DNA of 64,000 nt, taken from NCBI GenBank assembly GCA_019614645.1, contig JABWDB010000003.1, positions 25,521,001 to 25,585,000 of the forward strand. Direction: 5' to 3'. The DNA comes from Stratiolaelaps scimitus (Eukaryota > Arthropoda > Arachnida > Mesostigmata > Laelapidae). The notes under the pieces were generated by a model. That model saw only the letters and a program-made list of their open reading frames with translations, was not told where the DNA came from and did no database searches. A program made the position numbers and the translations under genes. Shown one piece after another: positions 12,120 through 24,800 of the stretch (its first letter is position 1; each line of letters begins with the position of its first letter).

Positions 12120-15100
12120 AAATCATGTGCGGTTTCCATGGAAATCACGAAAACCGCGAACCATATTACACTTTGTGATCGTAGATTCGATCCACTAAAA
12201 TCGTGGTTTGCTTGAGATATGGTCAGGATTGTCCTGCAGTCACATTCTGCCTGTCGGAGAATGCCCAGACATGGATATGATATGTCCTTGAAGCAATGCT
12301 ACACCGCGGTACCGAGGTCCTTCTGTCATAGAAAGTCACCCGAGAGTCAGAGGAAGAGAAATAAATAAACAAATGGTTACTGAACTTCCCCCGAGGAGTA
12401 GGATTTTAATTGTGCATCGAAGAGTACTGTCCGCTGTCAATGCTGACCATAGATTGCTTGCCTTTTAAGCGAACAGACACAAATGATCATGCCAGCCCAA
12501 ACATTATCAACTTGTTCATACATTTATTATCACTAATCTATATATTGTATATATATATTCCCCTGTTCCTCGGTGAACAATTTCGAAGTAATCAAATCTA
12601 TGGAAACCGCAGAATAGATGGACCGGTCAAAAGCCACCGGGGGGAGTTGGCAGAAATAGAAAACCCCGATGGCGTTCTCCTTTGAGCGAAAAACCACTTC
12701 CCTTGTGTAGATCGAGTTAGCACCAGCCGTTCTACGGCGCAACAGTTTACAGGACATTTGAAAGTTGCTGAGTCGGCGGGTGGGTATTTGGATCTCGGAG
12801 GTTACAAGGAAGGAAAGAGCGCTTTCCTGTCGAACGATTTGTCGATAACAGTAAAAGGCAGCCGAGCTGGCCTTGTTGAGTCTGGCTATCTAGACACTAA
12901 AACTGTACCAACGACTGGAGCCGGCGAGAATATCAAGCCAACAAACTCACGATTGGGTGAGAGGATTGCAACCATGATCTCTAATGAAAGACAATGAAAA
13001 CGAACAGAAACTTGCGGCGGGTTTACTCACTTCATATGATACTTTCTTATCGTAATGTATTGGAAATGTAATAATGTAGTCGTGATAATAACAATGGCGG
13101 TTCTCTCTACTCTCGCATCATACAATCACTGTGACGATTCAGAATTGCCAGTGCACAATTGCTGTTCAGATGTGCAGAGAACTATATATCCTAGTATTGT
13201 ATATTTATGCTGGCGTCAACCTTAACGCATACCGTGTGGCCTACACTTTGCCCTCTCAGTAGTTGCCGCCAATTTTCGATGTCGCTTCATCCAATCGGAC
13301 TGGCACATGGGCCTAACGAAAGACCTAAGATAAATTAATACAATCTAATTAATACATATAAAGGGTAGCGTACAGGGCGTGCGAAAGACGGATGGCGGTC
13401 GTAGATTTCCAAGCAGGAAACTTTTGTTTTATTCATCCCGCCGGATTTGCCCGTCCTCTTCATCGCGTTCTCTACGACTTAGCTCAATAACTTAATGGCT
13501 CTATTAGTCGTGAACGAGCACAGAATAAGCAAGACAAAGTCAACCACCGTGCGCGGCAATACCGACTATACTTTTCTCATCAGAGCCATATAGGAAATAC
13601 AACAATATTTGATTTTCTTTTATCAACAATGGCTTTCGGCGAACTGATGGAGAATTGTAGCAGAGATAATATGTTGTCTATGTTTCATCAGTCGCTTATC
13701 TCTTGTACATTTTAACAATGTTTGGTAGAACGGTTTTGCACTGTGGCGGCCTTGAATACAAGTCAGCTATGGCAGGGGTCAAGTTGCACCTAGACGATGA
13801 ACACCAAGCCTTACGTTGTGCCTGCGTGTCCTCCTTTCCTTAGACATTCTTACTTATACATAAGTAGATCAAGTAGACACGAAATTACGACGAAGGACCA
13901 CAGCGGCCAAAAGAATGTGCTGTTCTGGGTGGCAGGCTTGGAACGGATCGCATTTCCCGTGGTCACACGCGCTGTTCGGACGGGTTAGCGTTTCAACCAA
14001 CTGCCAAGTCAGGACGCTTGGCTCAACGGGCAAAGGGCGTTGCAATAGGGTCAAATATGCAGAAGGTTGGTTGGTTGGTTCTTCGTGGCAGCGACACGAT
14101 TGTGTACGAACCGCAGACCGGCCGGAGGGATGGCGAAGTAGAAAGACTTTCCTTCTGTGAGACGAAGTCCTATTCGGGACTCCGGCCGCTCAACTGGGCC
14201 GTGCCGGGCAGAGAGACCTTGCATGACACTTGCATTCTTTGACATGACTTTCTTTTATGACATACCAAGGCAACGGACGACGTCCAAAGCTCCATCTTGG
14301 TCGCTGCGTTCGCGCCTCAGCCTCGAAGCATCGCCAAGGACGTGGCCTTCAGGCGGCGTGGACCAGCGTCCGTCTTCCTCGTCGGCAGCTTCCGTATCTG
14401 CGTCACTATGAAGAAAATTTCTTTTTTTCATCTCACAAGTCTCATGCGCTCATTCTCTCTGTGTCTTTCTTCTGACAAAAGACGGAAGGGCGAGTGGGGG
14501 CGCTATACCGTGGTTTCGAGGAGCAACCAACGAAAAGGATCCAAACTGTCCATAGCTATGGATGATTGGTTGTCGACCAACAGCCACAACGATGTGTGCA
14601 TCCATAAGCGAATAGAATATTTATCGTAGTAGCCACTGGAGATGTGGCGGTATAGATAGACGCGTGCACGGTCGTACGTAAAAGTGGAAATACGTAAGTT
14701 CAATCAGGGTTACCAGAGGCCGGCTGTGGAGTTTACAGCTCGAAATACAAACAACGTAACCTTCGAGTTCGGACAGCACCCAGAAGCGGCAGTGTCGCGA
14801 GCATGAATTGATGACGAAAATGTTGCTGCCTTTTACACGGATTAGAATTGGAAGCGATATAATCAGAACATTTTCTAAACAATGGACCAAACAGTAGCGT
14901 TATCATACAGTATTCGAGACGAAGGAGCACCGTATGTTTGGGTTGGGGAAAATGCCTTACGGCCAGGTTGCAGGCCAAAACAACAGAGCGCACCACAGAC
15001 GCAGCGAGCCGTTGAAGCTCTAATACAGAATATTCGCCCGGTTTAGGCAAAAACCTCCCGGGCTAGTTTTTAGGTCGCGGAGACTATTTCGTTCCCGTAT

Positions 15101-15501
15101 CAGTCAGTCCATCGTTTTTTTCCTGGGCAAGGTGAATCGTTGATTGATGGACTATGCGACCGACATCGGCAACACAATGCTGGACAACGCTGGTCGCAGT
15201 TACATTGCGCCAGCGCTCAAGTGCTTTCCGTACCCTCTCAAAGCTTTCGTCATGCCGTTTGACGCAATGCTGATGGACGGGGTAGTCAGACACCTCCCAC
15301 TCGTGGGTTCGACTCGAGAAAAAAGGAGAGCGAGAGGGAAGAGAGGGAAACGAGTGGCTCTCTTTGTGCGAGTTGCTTTCTCCTCTGGTGGCTGATGATG
15401 GCTGCACTTTTCAATGCGATGCAAAAGGCCAAGCAAGCCAAGAAGGAAGTCTTGAACAGTGGTCATACCCACCCCATAGGTTTCAATCATCGATGAAAGC
15501 G
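12120..15501. other. Unassigned DNA with short open frames
   Basis: A plus-strand frame stays open from about 12,684 to 12,997 (about 104 codons; GGYLDLGGYKEGKS and following), but I do not recognise it. At about 14,020 a stretch resembles a tRNA box A (TGGCTCAACGGG), but no full tRNA can be folded around it. A GGTT tetranucleotide run lies at 14,064-14,080. The rest shows nothing I can name. Confidence 0.45.
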
Positions 15502-15527
15502 GTCGACAATATATATATATTGTCGAC
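15502..15527. repeat. 26-bp perfect palindrome at SINE 5' edge
   Basis: GTCGACAAT, then alternating AT, then ATTGTCGAC. The sequence equals its own reverse complement. Its right arm overlaps the start of SINE copy 2, so the palindrome includes the element's 5' junction. Confidence 0.9.
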
Positions 15528-15671
15528 TTAGCCGTCAGCGCGGTGGCTTGGACGGCTAAGTCTCTGGCTGTCGGAAGAGAGGCCGCAGGTTCGAGCCCCG
15601 CTGTGTGACATATAAGAGAGCTTAAGCATTGTAAAATTGCAGCTCCTTTAATAAACCAATAAACATTTACC
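15521..15671 (+). mobile_element. tRNA-derived SINE, copy 2
   Basis: This is the better-preserved of two copies. A tRNA-like head (CTTAGCCGTCAGCGCGGTGG) leads to a consensus box B, GGTTCGAGCCC at 15,588-15,598. A non-tRNA tail follows with GACATATAAGAGAG and AATAAACCAATAAAC. The spacing of the box-A-like head and box B (about 50 bp) fits an internal polymerase III promoter. The GC-rich arm before box B recalls a tRNA with a long variable arm, such as serine or leucine, but the anticodon cannot be assigned. A 157-codon minus-strand frame across it is only antisense of the element. Confidence 0.85.
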
Positions 15672-15734
15672 ATATGTATACTGATGTTATAAATAAGATG
15701 TCGACGCGCATAAAGTACTTCGATAATGTCTACC

Positions 15735-16013
15735 TCAGATTTCTAGGGTTCCGTCATAAGTCATCTCAAGTTCCGTGTAACATTTCATGGAATCGGATAT
15801 AGCTAGAAAACCGAGATTCGCATAGGAGCTGCGCGCTACTCTGTAGAGATCGTAGATTGCTCTCAACGGCAACGAGTCCGACAATAAGAGACGATCAAGT
15901 TTCGTTATCTTAATTTGTTCCTTACAATAAACACATTGTTCTGAAGTATTCGTCTGTCGACCTACACACACATCATGCCATGCAAATAGCATACAATGGT
16001 AACATTTTCTTCC
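15735..16013 (-). other. Open frame with a PHD-like half finger, doubtful
   Basis: The minus-strand frame is open for 93 codons after a TGA at 16,014-16,016. Its start reads GRKCYHCMLFAWHDVCVG and later EQCVYCKEQ. The spacing is Cys-x2-Cys-x5-His-x2-Cys-x10-Cys-x2-Cys, with an aromatic residue just before the His and VG after the next Cys. Known: this resembles the second half of a PHD zinc finger, though the last gap is short and the usual Trp before the final Cys pair is missing. The first Cys pair is absent, so an exon to the left or a decayed domain would be needed. It may be chance. It lies 64 bp from SINE copy 2. Confidence 0.25.
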
Positions 16014-16326
16014 TCAAATACTAGCTCATTAGCTAATTCACATTAATTATACGAAAACATGCATGTTCGTTGCATACATAATACATTGTAGCAATATGAG
16101 TCATTGCAGTGCAGGTGCGTAGTAATCTAGTAACCAACCACACAGCAGCACATCGTTCATGCATTTCTATGCAAGCACCTGTATACCACTTCTTAGAGAT
16201 TGCTCGTCCGTTAAGTTTGTACTGCCTGCTGTTAGACGAACAAATGTCGATGTGTAGCATTCGCAGCGACGTGACCAACTCCCTCCGCTGCCGCATAAGG
16301 AGAGAGGATTAGACAGATAGAAACAT

Positions 16327-16537
<211 letters not shown>

Positions 16538-17450
16538 AGATAGCTGGACGCGTACGACGACTTCTCTTCTGTCTACACACGTATGTCTTTCCTTTGTTAA
16601 TGAAGGTGGTTTCGAGTTGAATTGAAAAATTCCTCTATATCTGTGAGCTGACCGACCAGCCATTCAGCAGCGGTCCCTTGCCTGCTAAAGGCTGAAGGAA
16701 AGGTATACGTGTCTGTAGAGCGTAGTATGTGTTAGACAAAACTCTCGAGAGCACGGGGTCTGGAAAAACGGATCCGCTGATGTCGGTTTACTTCCGGTGG
16801 CGAGCGGCACTACCAACGACGCTGCAGTGAGTTGTTTCACTCGCTTTAGCGACTTGAGCGATATTCTTCGTGCTATGTATTAAATACTGCTACTACTACT
16901 ACTATAACAACTTCTATTGTATGACTTTGTCGCTGCGGTTGACGGTGCTCGCGACGGAGCCATTGGAGATCTAGCTGCGGTTTCGGTAATATACCGCGCG
17001 ACTGGATGCAAGCATTCGCAGACAAGAGCCTCTGGGAGTGGACCCTTGTGCCACTCCTGCGAGAGTATCCTATTGGTGGAATAGCTATTGGTGCAATTGT
17101 ATAAATAACTGTATAGATGCGTCATACCATAGTATTGGCGAAATGCTAAACTAAATAAGAGAATCAATTAACATTAGAATATGTTATTCGTCTGACTAGA
17201 GAGATTCAGCACGGCTAACATGTTTCAATCGCGAATGTGCGAACGGCCGTAATAATGATAGCCAATACTGTTAACTTCAGGCACGCAGACAGACACACAT
17301 ACACTCTCGTGGGAAATTTCCTACCATGAGATCGTACAGTTAGAAGTCCAGACAATTTCCGAATATTACTTATATACGAGTTTTTCTAAGGTGGCGAAAT
17401 CGCTGGGAATGGAAACATCTGCAAAACAGCTTGTTGTCTGCGGCGCGACA

Positions 17451-17462
17451 GGGGGGGGGGGG
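17451..17462 (+). repeat. Poly(G) run of 12
   Basis: Twelve consecutive G. Shorter runs of nine occur at 40,396-40,404, 56,883-56,891 and 57,347-57,355. Confidence 0.9.
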
Positions 17463-20029
17463 TCAATGTGGAGGAAATTACGGAGTGCGGTATGCAAGTG
17501 GCCTTCACGCTCTTAGTTAAAAATAATCTATAGAGATCATCCTTCATTGTCGGCGACGAGTTAATCGAATCTGCGCCTTCGCGGATTGTAACGTCGATGT
17601 GTTATATTATAAGTGTATAAGTAGATTACATTACAATTTCAGCATTCCCGAGCATGGTAAACAAAGTCATCCTCAAACTAGAAAACACTTAAAAAATCAA
17701 GTGTGTACATACCTTAATGTTATCACCGTGCACTTCGTCTTCTAAAACGAACAATGTGACTAACTTGAAGCGCTAGCGAAACTCGTTAAGGGTACTTCGA
17801 TGATCCGGAAGTATCGTTAACAACAGCTGTAAGTGGAACACCGGGACGAAGAACCCAGCAGTGTTTGTTCTGCACACAAAACGAAATTTTAAATATAACA
17901 AAACTGCGTCCGGTATTGTTGATATCATACACTTCACGATAATAGTTGTAGATAATTGATAGCGTAGACACTTGATTGTGATGAAGTATCTCATTACGAA
18001 GCGATTTAGTCACCGTTTTCAAAAAAGCAACCAGCCCTTGTTTCTGAACCTGCCAAGATCCTTGAATGGAAATGGCCTATTTAATTATTATATTTATTGT
18101 CGAGAGAATCCTCTTGGAATGGCGAATGTCATCAGTCACCGTTTGCTTTTTAGCTATTACCCTATTGGATGACTCATTTGGATTTGGAGCTGCTAGGTCC
18201 TGCTCTATGAACTGCTATTTACAAATTCAAACGACGGAAAGACCGGTCTAGATAGCTAGATACGTTAAACGCATTGAATAAGTCTGTACGATGACGATCC
18301 TCAAGTCTTCTTGCTGTCGAACGGCTCAGAATATGTCTGAAGCGGTTAAATCACGAATTCCAGTCGAGGTAGGCGTTCCCCCGATACGAAGCCCGAGTTG
18401 TCCCCTTCCTCAGGAATTTCAACAAGGTCTGGCCCTTGGGTAGAGGAGAGAATTGGCGTCCGAAAACAAAAGCAGAAGTTAAGTTTGAAAAAGAAAAAGG
18501 AGAGAGGAAGAGAGAGCTCGAACGAAGAACAAAATTGTCCTCTTTCATATTAATCTTTTGCTGAGAAACAGAACATTATCCTATAGGACAGTAGATAGAC
18601 AGCTGAAGCTCAGTTGCGATCAAGTGTCGAAAATATGTCTTTTTTTTACGCGTTCATTTGTATTCATCGCCTCCCAGCTGTGGTTTTATACAAGAGAAAT
18701 AATACACATACAATTTGAGGAGTATCATATCTTTGTGCAGGGAAACATGACCTCCTATGAGTTTGTAATATATTTGATCATTCAGCTCAACTCGCCTCTC
18801 CCAGCATTCACGCAGCCCCGTGTAATATTCCGCATTGCAAACATTACACGGCTGTATGTAAATCTAATGATGATAATATTAGGCAGAAGAAGAAAAATGT
18901 AATAGACTATTTTCATGCTATTTTTTTTATTGTTAATGCTTATTCGATTGTATTCTAGAAGCGTGATCTGGGCGTCTGAGAGATATAGACGATTTTACAA
19001 TTAGCACAGCGAGGGTGCCCTTTTCCTTGTCTATCCAAGGGACTCGTCTGTGTGAAAACTTTCCACTATCGCACGCTTTCGCTCACATATAATATATTGT
19101 ATGAGCAGCTATCACTGAGGCCACATGAATATGTCTCTGTGAGATATATCCAACGAAAATCTCTGCTTGTTCCTGTTGGCGAGGGCCGGTTTCCCTCTAG
19201 ACAAGGTCGACAGCTGGGATGACAGTGGGCACCACACGCAGGGCTATCGCTTGGCATCAAACCGGAAAGGACCCTCACATATAAAATAACGATGGGTCGA
19301 GCGAGATACCCACGTGTCTGTCTCATCCACTTGACCAAAGGTAAAAGAAAACCAATCTTCGCAGGCTGACAGAACCACCAGGACAGCTGGCGAAATGTCA
19401 GATGAAAGTGGGAGTGAGGTGTCGCGCTCGGAGTATAACACGTAAAGTTACGCCCTAATCACACGAACCCAGCAATCAATCGCGTATTTGTAGAGTCGAC
19501 TTAACCACCAACACGAAGGACGCAATACGAAAAGTATGCCCCTTCCATATTTCGGTTACTACATACTTAGCTAAACAAACGCTTCATAGATCGTCGACTA
19601 GGTTCTGCTTCTGCGGTGTTCAGTGTGTCAGTGCTTCCATCAAAGTAACACAGAAATCGTGGTACGTGCGGTTAGGGTAAGGCGCTCTCAAAGCAATTCT
19701 CCTTGTGGCCGTTGTACTCGTGCTGATCGATATACACTGTAAGCGGTGTACACGGTTGAATGATCGCGTAAATATTATAGGTACTGCCACCACTGCCTCA
19801 AAACCTTCCCTTGCTCGGAAGGCCACCCATTCGACATTATGTGGCTAATAACATCGCTAGTTCGTCTGGCCAACGACGATGGACGATTGGCAACCTAACG
19901 CTCGGCCCATCGGACGACACACGCCGTAATAGTTGGCGTAGTATTAGTACTAATAGTAGTGGTCGCAGCAAGGATGTTTCCCGCGGCAAGAGATAACGAC
20001 CTTGCGAGGCAAGTGTAATTTATCAGTTC

Positions 20030-20057
20030 TGCTGCTGCTGCTGCTGCTACAGCTGCT
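20030..20057. repeat. (CTG)n microsatellite, imperfect
   Basis: About eight CTG triplets with one ACA interruption near the end. It gives the alanine run in a minus-strand frame. Confidence 0.9.
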
Positions 20058-21540
20058 GTTCGATGTGGCCTTATGTGGCCTAGATGGCCACACGGTCCTC
20101 CTGAGACACAGGAGGCGGGATCTATACTCCGAGACAATCCTGAAACAGAGGGATTACGAAACAGACGGATGATACGCTTGTCCAGTCGGAGAGAGGCTTC
20201 CCCTACGATGCGAACTGTGGTCAGAGTACACTGATAGACCAGCAGATATGCTTTGTGCTTGCAATACACATACGAACATGGTGATACATGTAGAACGAAA
20301 CGAGAACAGAATGACATTTAATGCCATGACTACTATGGTTTATTTCGAGGTGTTTTTCTTATTTGCTGCTGCATATCGTTTATGAAGTCACGAAGTCCAT
20401 ATCATGCATTCGAGTATAAAATGAATTCGCTTGGAGCGGGCCATTCAAGCTAATTTCGCTTGGCTCACAAATTCGCTCAACCTGTATAGCTTCTACATTG
20501 TGCTAACCCAAGCCAAATATAATACAATTTTAAGAAGACACATCTGGGATAAGGGTTCTTGTTGTCGTGCCACCTGCAGTATACGAGTAGGGATTTGGAT
20601 TAATTCGTGCTGATTTTCGTTTGCAATCACCTAGCGGCGACGCATGCTATGATACTTTCGATCACAAAAACAAAATTATTCCTCCCAGCCCTATCGAACT
20701 GTGTTGATTGTAATGCTGCAGCTTGCCTTGGACAGCGTCTAATTTCCAACAGCGTTTACAGCGTTGGCCCATGTGAAATATGTTCTTCCGAAATCAGACA
20801 ATCACATGGCGTGATCACAGGACAACATTTGCGCCTATGCTCTATGAATAGATCACCACCACATTCGTAAGTGGTCCATAGACTAGCTATAATCAAAAGC
20901 AAACCCGCGTATTTGACCAGACCTGCACCTTCCTCGAAGATTGAGCAGATTCTGAAAAGGTAGGTGTTAGTAATCTTTGTCGTTTTGCACTGCACAAAGT
21001 GTAATGGCGACCTGCAAACTTTTTACGATGAGAGCCCCGCCAGCTGCATATTGGATTGGCTAGATTTTACGTCTCCAGACCTCCGATAGCATGCACATCA
21101 TGCAGTCGATTTGTACTGCACGCGCATACATATGGCCACAGCACAAACAACAGCAACGACAATAACACCAACAACAACAACAGCTGGAAAACACTGCCTG
21201 CTACTTCCACTCAAACAGTAATAGCCATTGTAGCAGCGTCATGAAAACGTACGTATACTTGTGTGCATACAAACCTGCTTACGGAAGCTTGTTGCAGCAA
21301 AAAGCAGTCAGCCAACTAGCTCGGGCCTTGGCTGCCTTATAAGTTGTTTTCCTTCCTTGCAGATAGTGCTGCTGCTGCTGAGGAGGCGGTGGCTACATAC
21401 GAGGGCAAACTCGGCACAACGTCGGTTTGGCTCTCAGCGTGCAGCGAGCAACAGCGGGAGGCAAGCTTATATTCTAGGAATTCCTGCGGTTGCTTTCGGC
21501 CCGTACTTCCCTTCAGCTTAGAAGGAAAGTAACGGGGTGA

Positions 21541-21800
21541 CGTAAGAGCGACCGATCCTTCACGAGCAGGGCCGGCAACGACGACGCTACCGCCGCCGCC
21601 GCCTCCACGACCACTCCCGCCGCCTCTGCTGCTGCTGATGCCAGCTACCGCCCCCCGGGGGGGAGGGGGCAGCTCAGGTCTGAGTGAGACCCGAGTACCT
21701 ACATCTGAGATTGAGGCCCGTGGACCCCTCGTTGGCTCCTCGATCCTAGCTATCCCCCAAACGCCTTACGTATACCTTCGTACCTACCACGCGAGAAGGC
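21541..21800. other. GC-rich patch with CCG triplets
   Basis: This stretch is richer in C and G than its flanks, with CCG and CTG triplets at about 21,589-21,637 and a GGGGGGGAGGGGG run near 21,656-21,670. It could be a promoter-proximal island or an exon, but no start, splice or protein motif decides. No gene is recognised. Confidence 0.35.
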
Positions 21801-24800
21801 TGCTGATACATTATAGCATTAATCAGGATCAGGCAAATTGATGACCCAACACTGAGGTTTCAGGCAAGGTCGAGCCGGATCTTCTGCTATAGCAACCTTG
21901 CCATGGGCTATCCATGCTATGCGAGCTAACGGTGTCGGTCGCTCGGTCTAGCCTGCGTGATGGCAAAGAGGCAGCGGGGGCTACAGGAGAGTATGCACGT
22001 AGCAAAAATATTGACGAGACTTCTTCCCACCATGCCGTTATGGATGTTCGATGATTATGGCTGTTTTACATCGGATGGATTTACGTGTATGAGTTGCGTC
22101 TCGTAATGCTGCGTAGACGCCTATATCTTACGACGTAAACATTGAATTCGGCCCACAAGCCTCAACAGTATACTGAGGTGTAGTAGGTGGGCCCTTACAA
22201 TTACAATGTATATTGAAAGTTCTTTAATTCGCGGAATATTGTTCCCCATAAACGCTTGCCGAGCCTCAAAAAATAGACTTCCCACTTTCTCATTTTTCGA
22301 AACGATCATCGAAACGGATTGGTGGTGTTCTCCAGAAACCGGATACCTGCTTGTTTGACAGACAAAAATGAGTATTTCACTTGACCTTATGTGTCTTCTA
22401 TATAATGCAGCGATATTTATACCATAAAGTCCGCAAAATGTCCCTTCAGACGTGTTTCTTTCACCTATCACCGTTCTACATCTCACAGACACACGATGGT
22501 TCAGCCTTGTAGGGGAACTCGGAGAGCCACAGGTTGTTTGAGCACACTCCCTCTGAAATTAAGCGTTTCTCCGCATGCGTGAGATTTCTAACCGTTAATA
22601 TCGTTATGTTGGCATTATAATTTGTGAGCCTCACTATAATAATCATAATAATAATAATAACAATGAACACTGCAAATACGTACTTAGTATTTCTATATAA
22701 TCACTCAGAGATGACCGATCATTTCCAAGCTATCGTTCAGTTATAGAGTGGTCGGGAAGTAGTGCCCGGAGAATAAGCTCATCATTTTAAAGAGACAACA
22801 ACAACAGCCATCAAGACTGCAAGCGACAACACCATCAAGACAGCAAGTGATTCCTGTTTGCTAAATAAAATGGGGAGAATATGAATGGTTCATAGGTAAG
22901 AGAAAAGAAAAAAGCATACAACTTTCAGTATGTCAACAGAAGCCAAACTTTCTCACGATCAAGTTGGTCGCAGATAGATAACCTCGGACGGATGGCCCAT
23001 GTGGCAAGGCTTTAAAGAGGCTTGATTATATGATATAAGTAAAATGTGAAGAGGCGTCTATATGGGCAGAACGATGTCGCGAAGCTATGAGAATCTATGA
23101 AACGGGAATCTCCGAAGATACATGCCTGTATGTTTGGTCTCGTGTAGTTAGCGTTACTTGAGGAACATATAATATCACTTTGTTCTAATAGATCGATAGG
23201 GAGCCTGCAGTCGTACTATATGTTATATCATATTTTGGATGGGTGGAGAAACACCGGTACGAAACAATGCACTTAATTCAAGGTAAGGTACATGAACAGG
23301 ATGTATCGATAAGAAGCGATACCCACAGGGTACATAATAACTCGGCTACTGATGCAATACTCAAGGTTACTTGCTGTCTTGAAGTTGATATCCTGTTAGA
23401 AGGATGCTGTAAACACTCAGCGCCTAAGTGCTGTGGTAAGCGAACTACGCCTAGATAATTTGATGGCAAGGCAGCCATATCCACATACATTTGATTCTTA
23501 CTGATTGATGTATTATAGTCTGTGGACAATTTGATCATTCGTCGATCATCTGTCTAACTAAGAGAAAATTCAATTTGTTTTCTAAGCGACGAGAATGGTT
23601 AATCCCCTCTGCCCCTTACAAATTTGACGAAGCCTAATCGATTTAGTCAACGGCGGGTAGCTACACATAAATCTAAAAAAAATCGAAATGCGGCAATGTG
23701 GCAATTTATTTGAATGATGCTTCTCCAGTAGGTGATGCTACTCATTAGTGTTGAGATGCTGGTTGCAGATACTTTAATTGAATTACACGAAATGGCTCAC
23801 AGGAAGATACGGAGGCCGCCGAGAGCTAGACAGTATTTAATAATTACCTATTCTCAACGAACGTATGGCTGCATATTATCTTGCATTTAATTATCACTCT
23901 TTAGAAATATCGCGTCTATCATTTTTACATCATTAAAAAACTTGGAACCTCACCTTACGTTAGCGTTTGGCTTAGCACAATTGCGTTTCAAGCCGTAAAA
24001 ACGCGTTGGACGGCACTTACTTTTCTGGTTGGTGTCTCGATGTGTTTGCCGCTATGCTCGGCAACGTTTGGGCTTTATAAGCGCCGTTTTTGTTTATCTA
24101 GTCTTATCCATGTTTGGGCTCATTGTAGTCCCATGTTTAAATTTTGTGTGTTAGCTCACGCTAACTGTAGCTACCACGATAACACAACTAACGTATTGCC
24201 TATCCACTGGGGCAACACATACATAGACAAACTTAACGAACAGAAAAACATAGCAGTTTACGGGAGCTCAGGGTGAACATAGCGGTTAACGGGGGAGTGA
24301 CCCCCAACGCTCAGAGGAGACACCTTCCCTGAGCGCAGTCCACATGAACCAGACGAGGATACCAGATCAGATTTGGTCGCAGGAGCAGAGGTATCTAAGT
24401 GCGTACATGGGAGCAGTATCGAAGTGTGTACCGCGAAGGCCAACAGGAAAAACTCCTGTACAAATTGACTGTAAATAAGTGCGTTTCTATTATAACAAAG
24501 AACTAATGAATTTTCGTGCCTGTACTTTCTGCTAGAGCAAAATAACATCAAGCGTGCAAAATCTTTCATGTTCCACTTATTGCTGCTATATATTTCAAAA
24601 TTAGGCTACTAATAATTCAAAATTATTCGAATTCCCTAAGGAATATAGGTTATGTTCATATTATCCGATAATTGTCCCCCAATGTTTCTTTGTTATGGAA
24701 TACAAAGCAATGCAGCTAGAGGTCTCGGCCACGTGAAATCCTGAAATGTTTCTTTTCCAAAGCTCAATCACCTTGACAAGTATTTACTATGAGTTTTAAA

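Noticed and set aside
14015..14060. Possible tRNA gene with a box-A-like TGGCTCAACGGG
   Set aside because: The spacing to the only box-B-like sequence is too short, and no acceptor stem or cloverleaf can be drawn.
15200..15673. 157-codon minus-strand frame
   Set aside because: Its first part is antisense of SINE copy 2, and the rest has no motif.
19300..19330. Short similarity to about 6,820-6,850 (CGAGATACC...GTCTGTCTCA)
   Set aside because: The match is short and broken, and flanking sequence does not extend it, so chance is likely.
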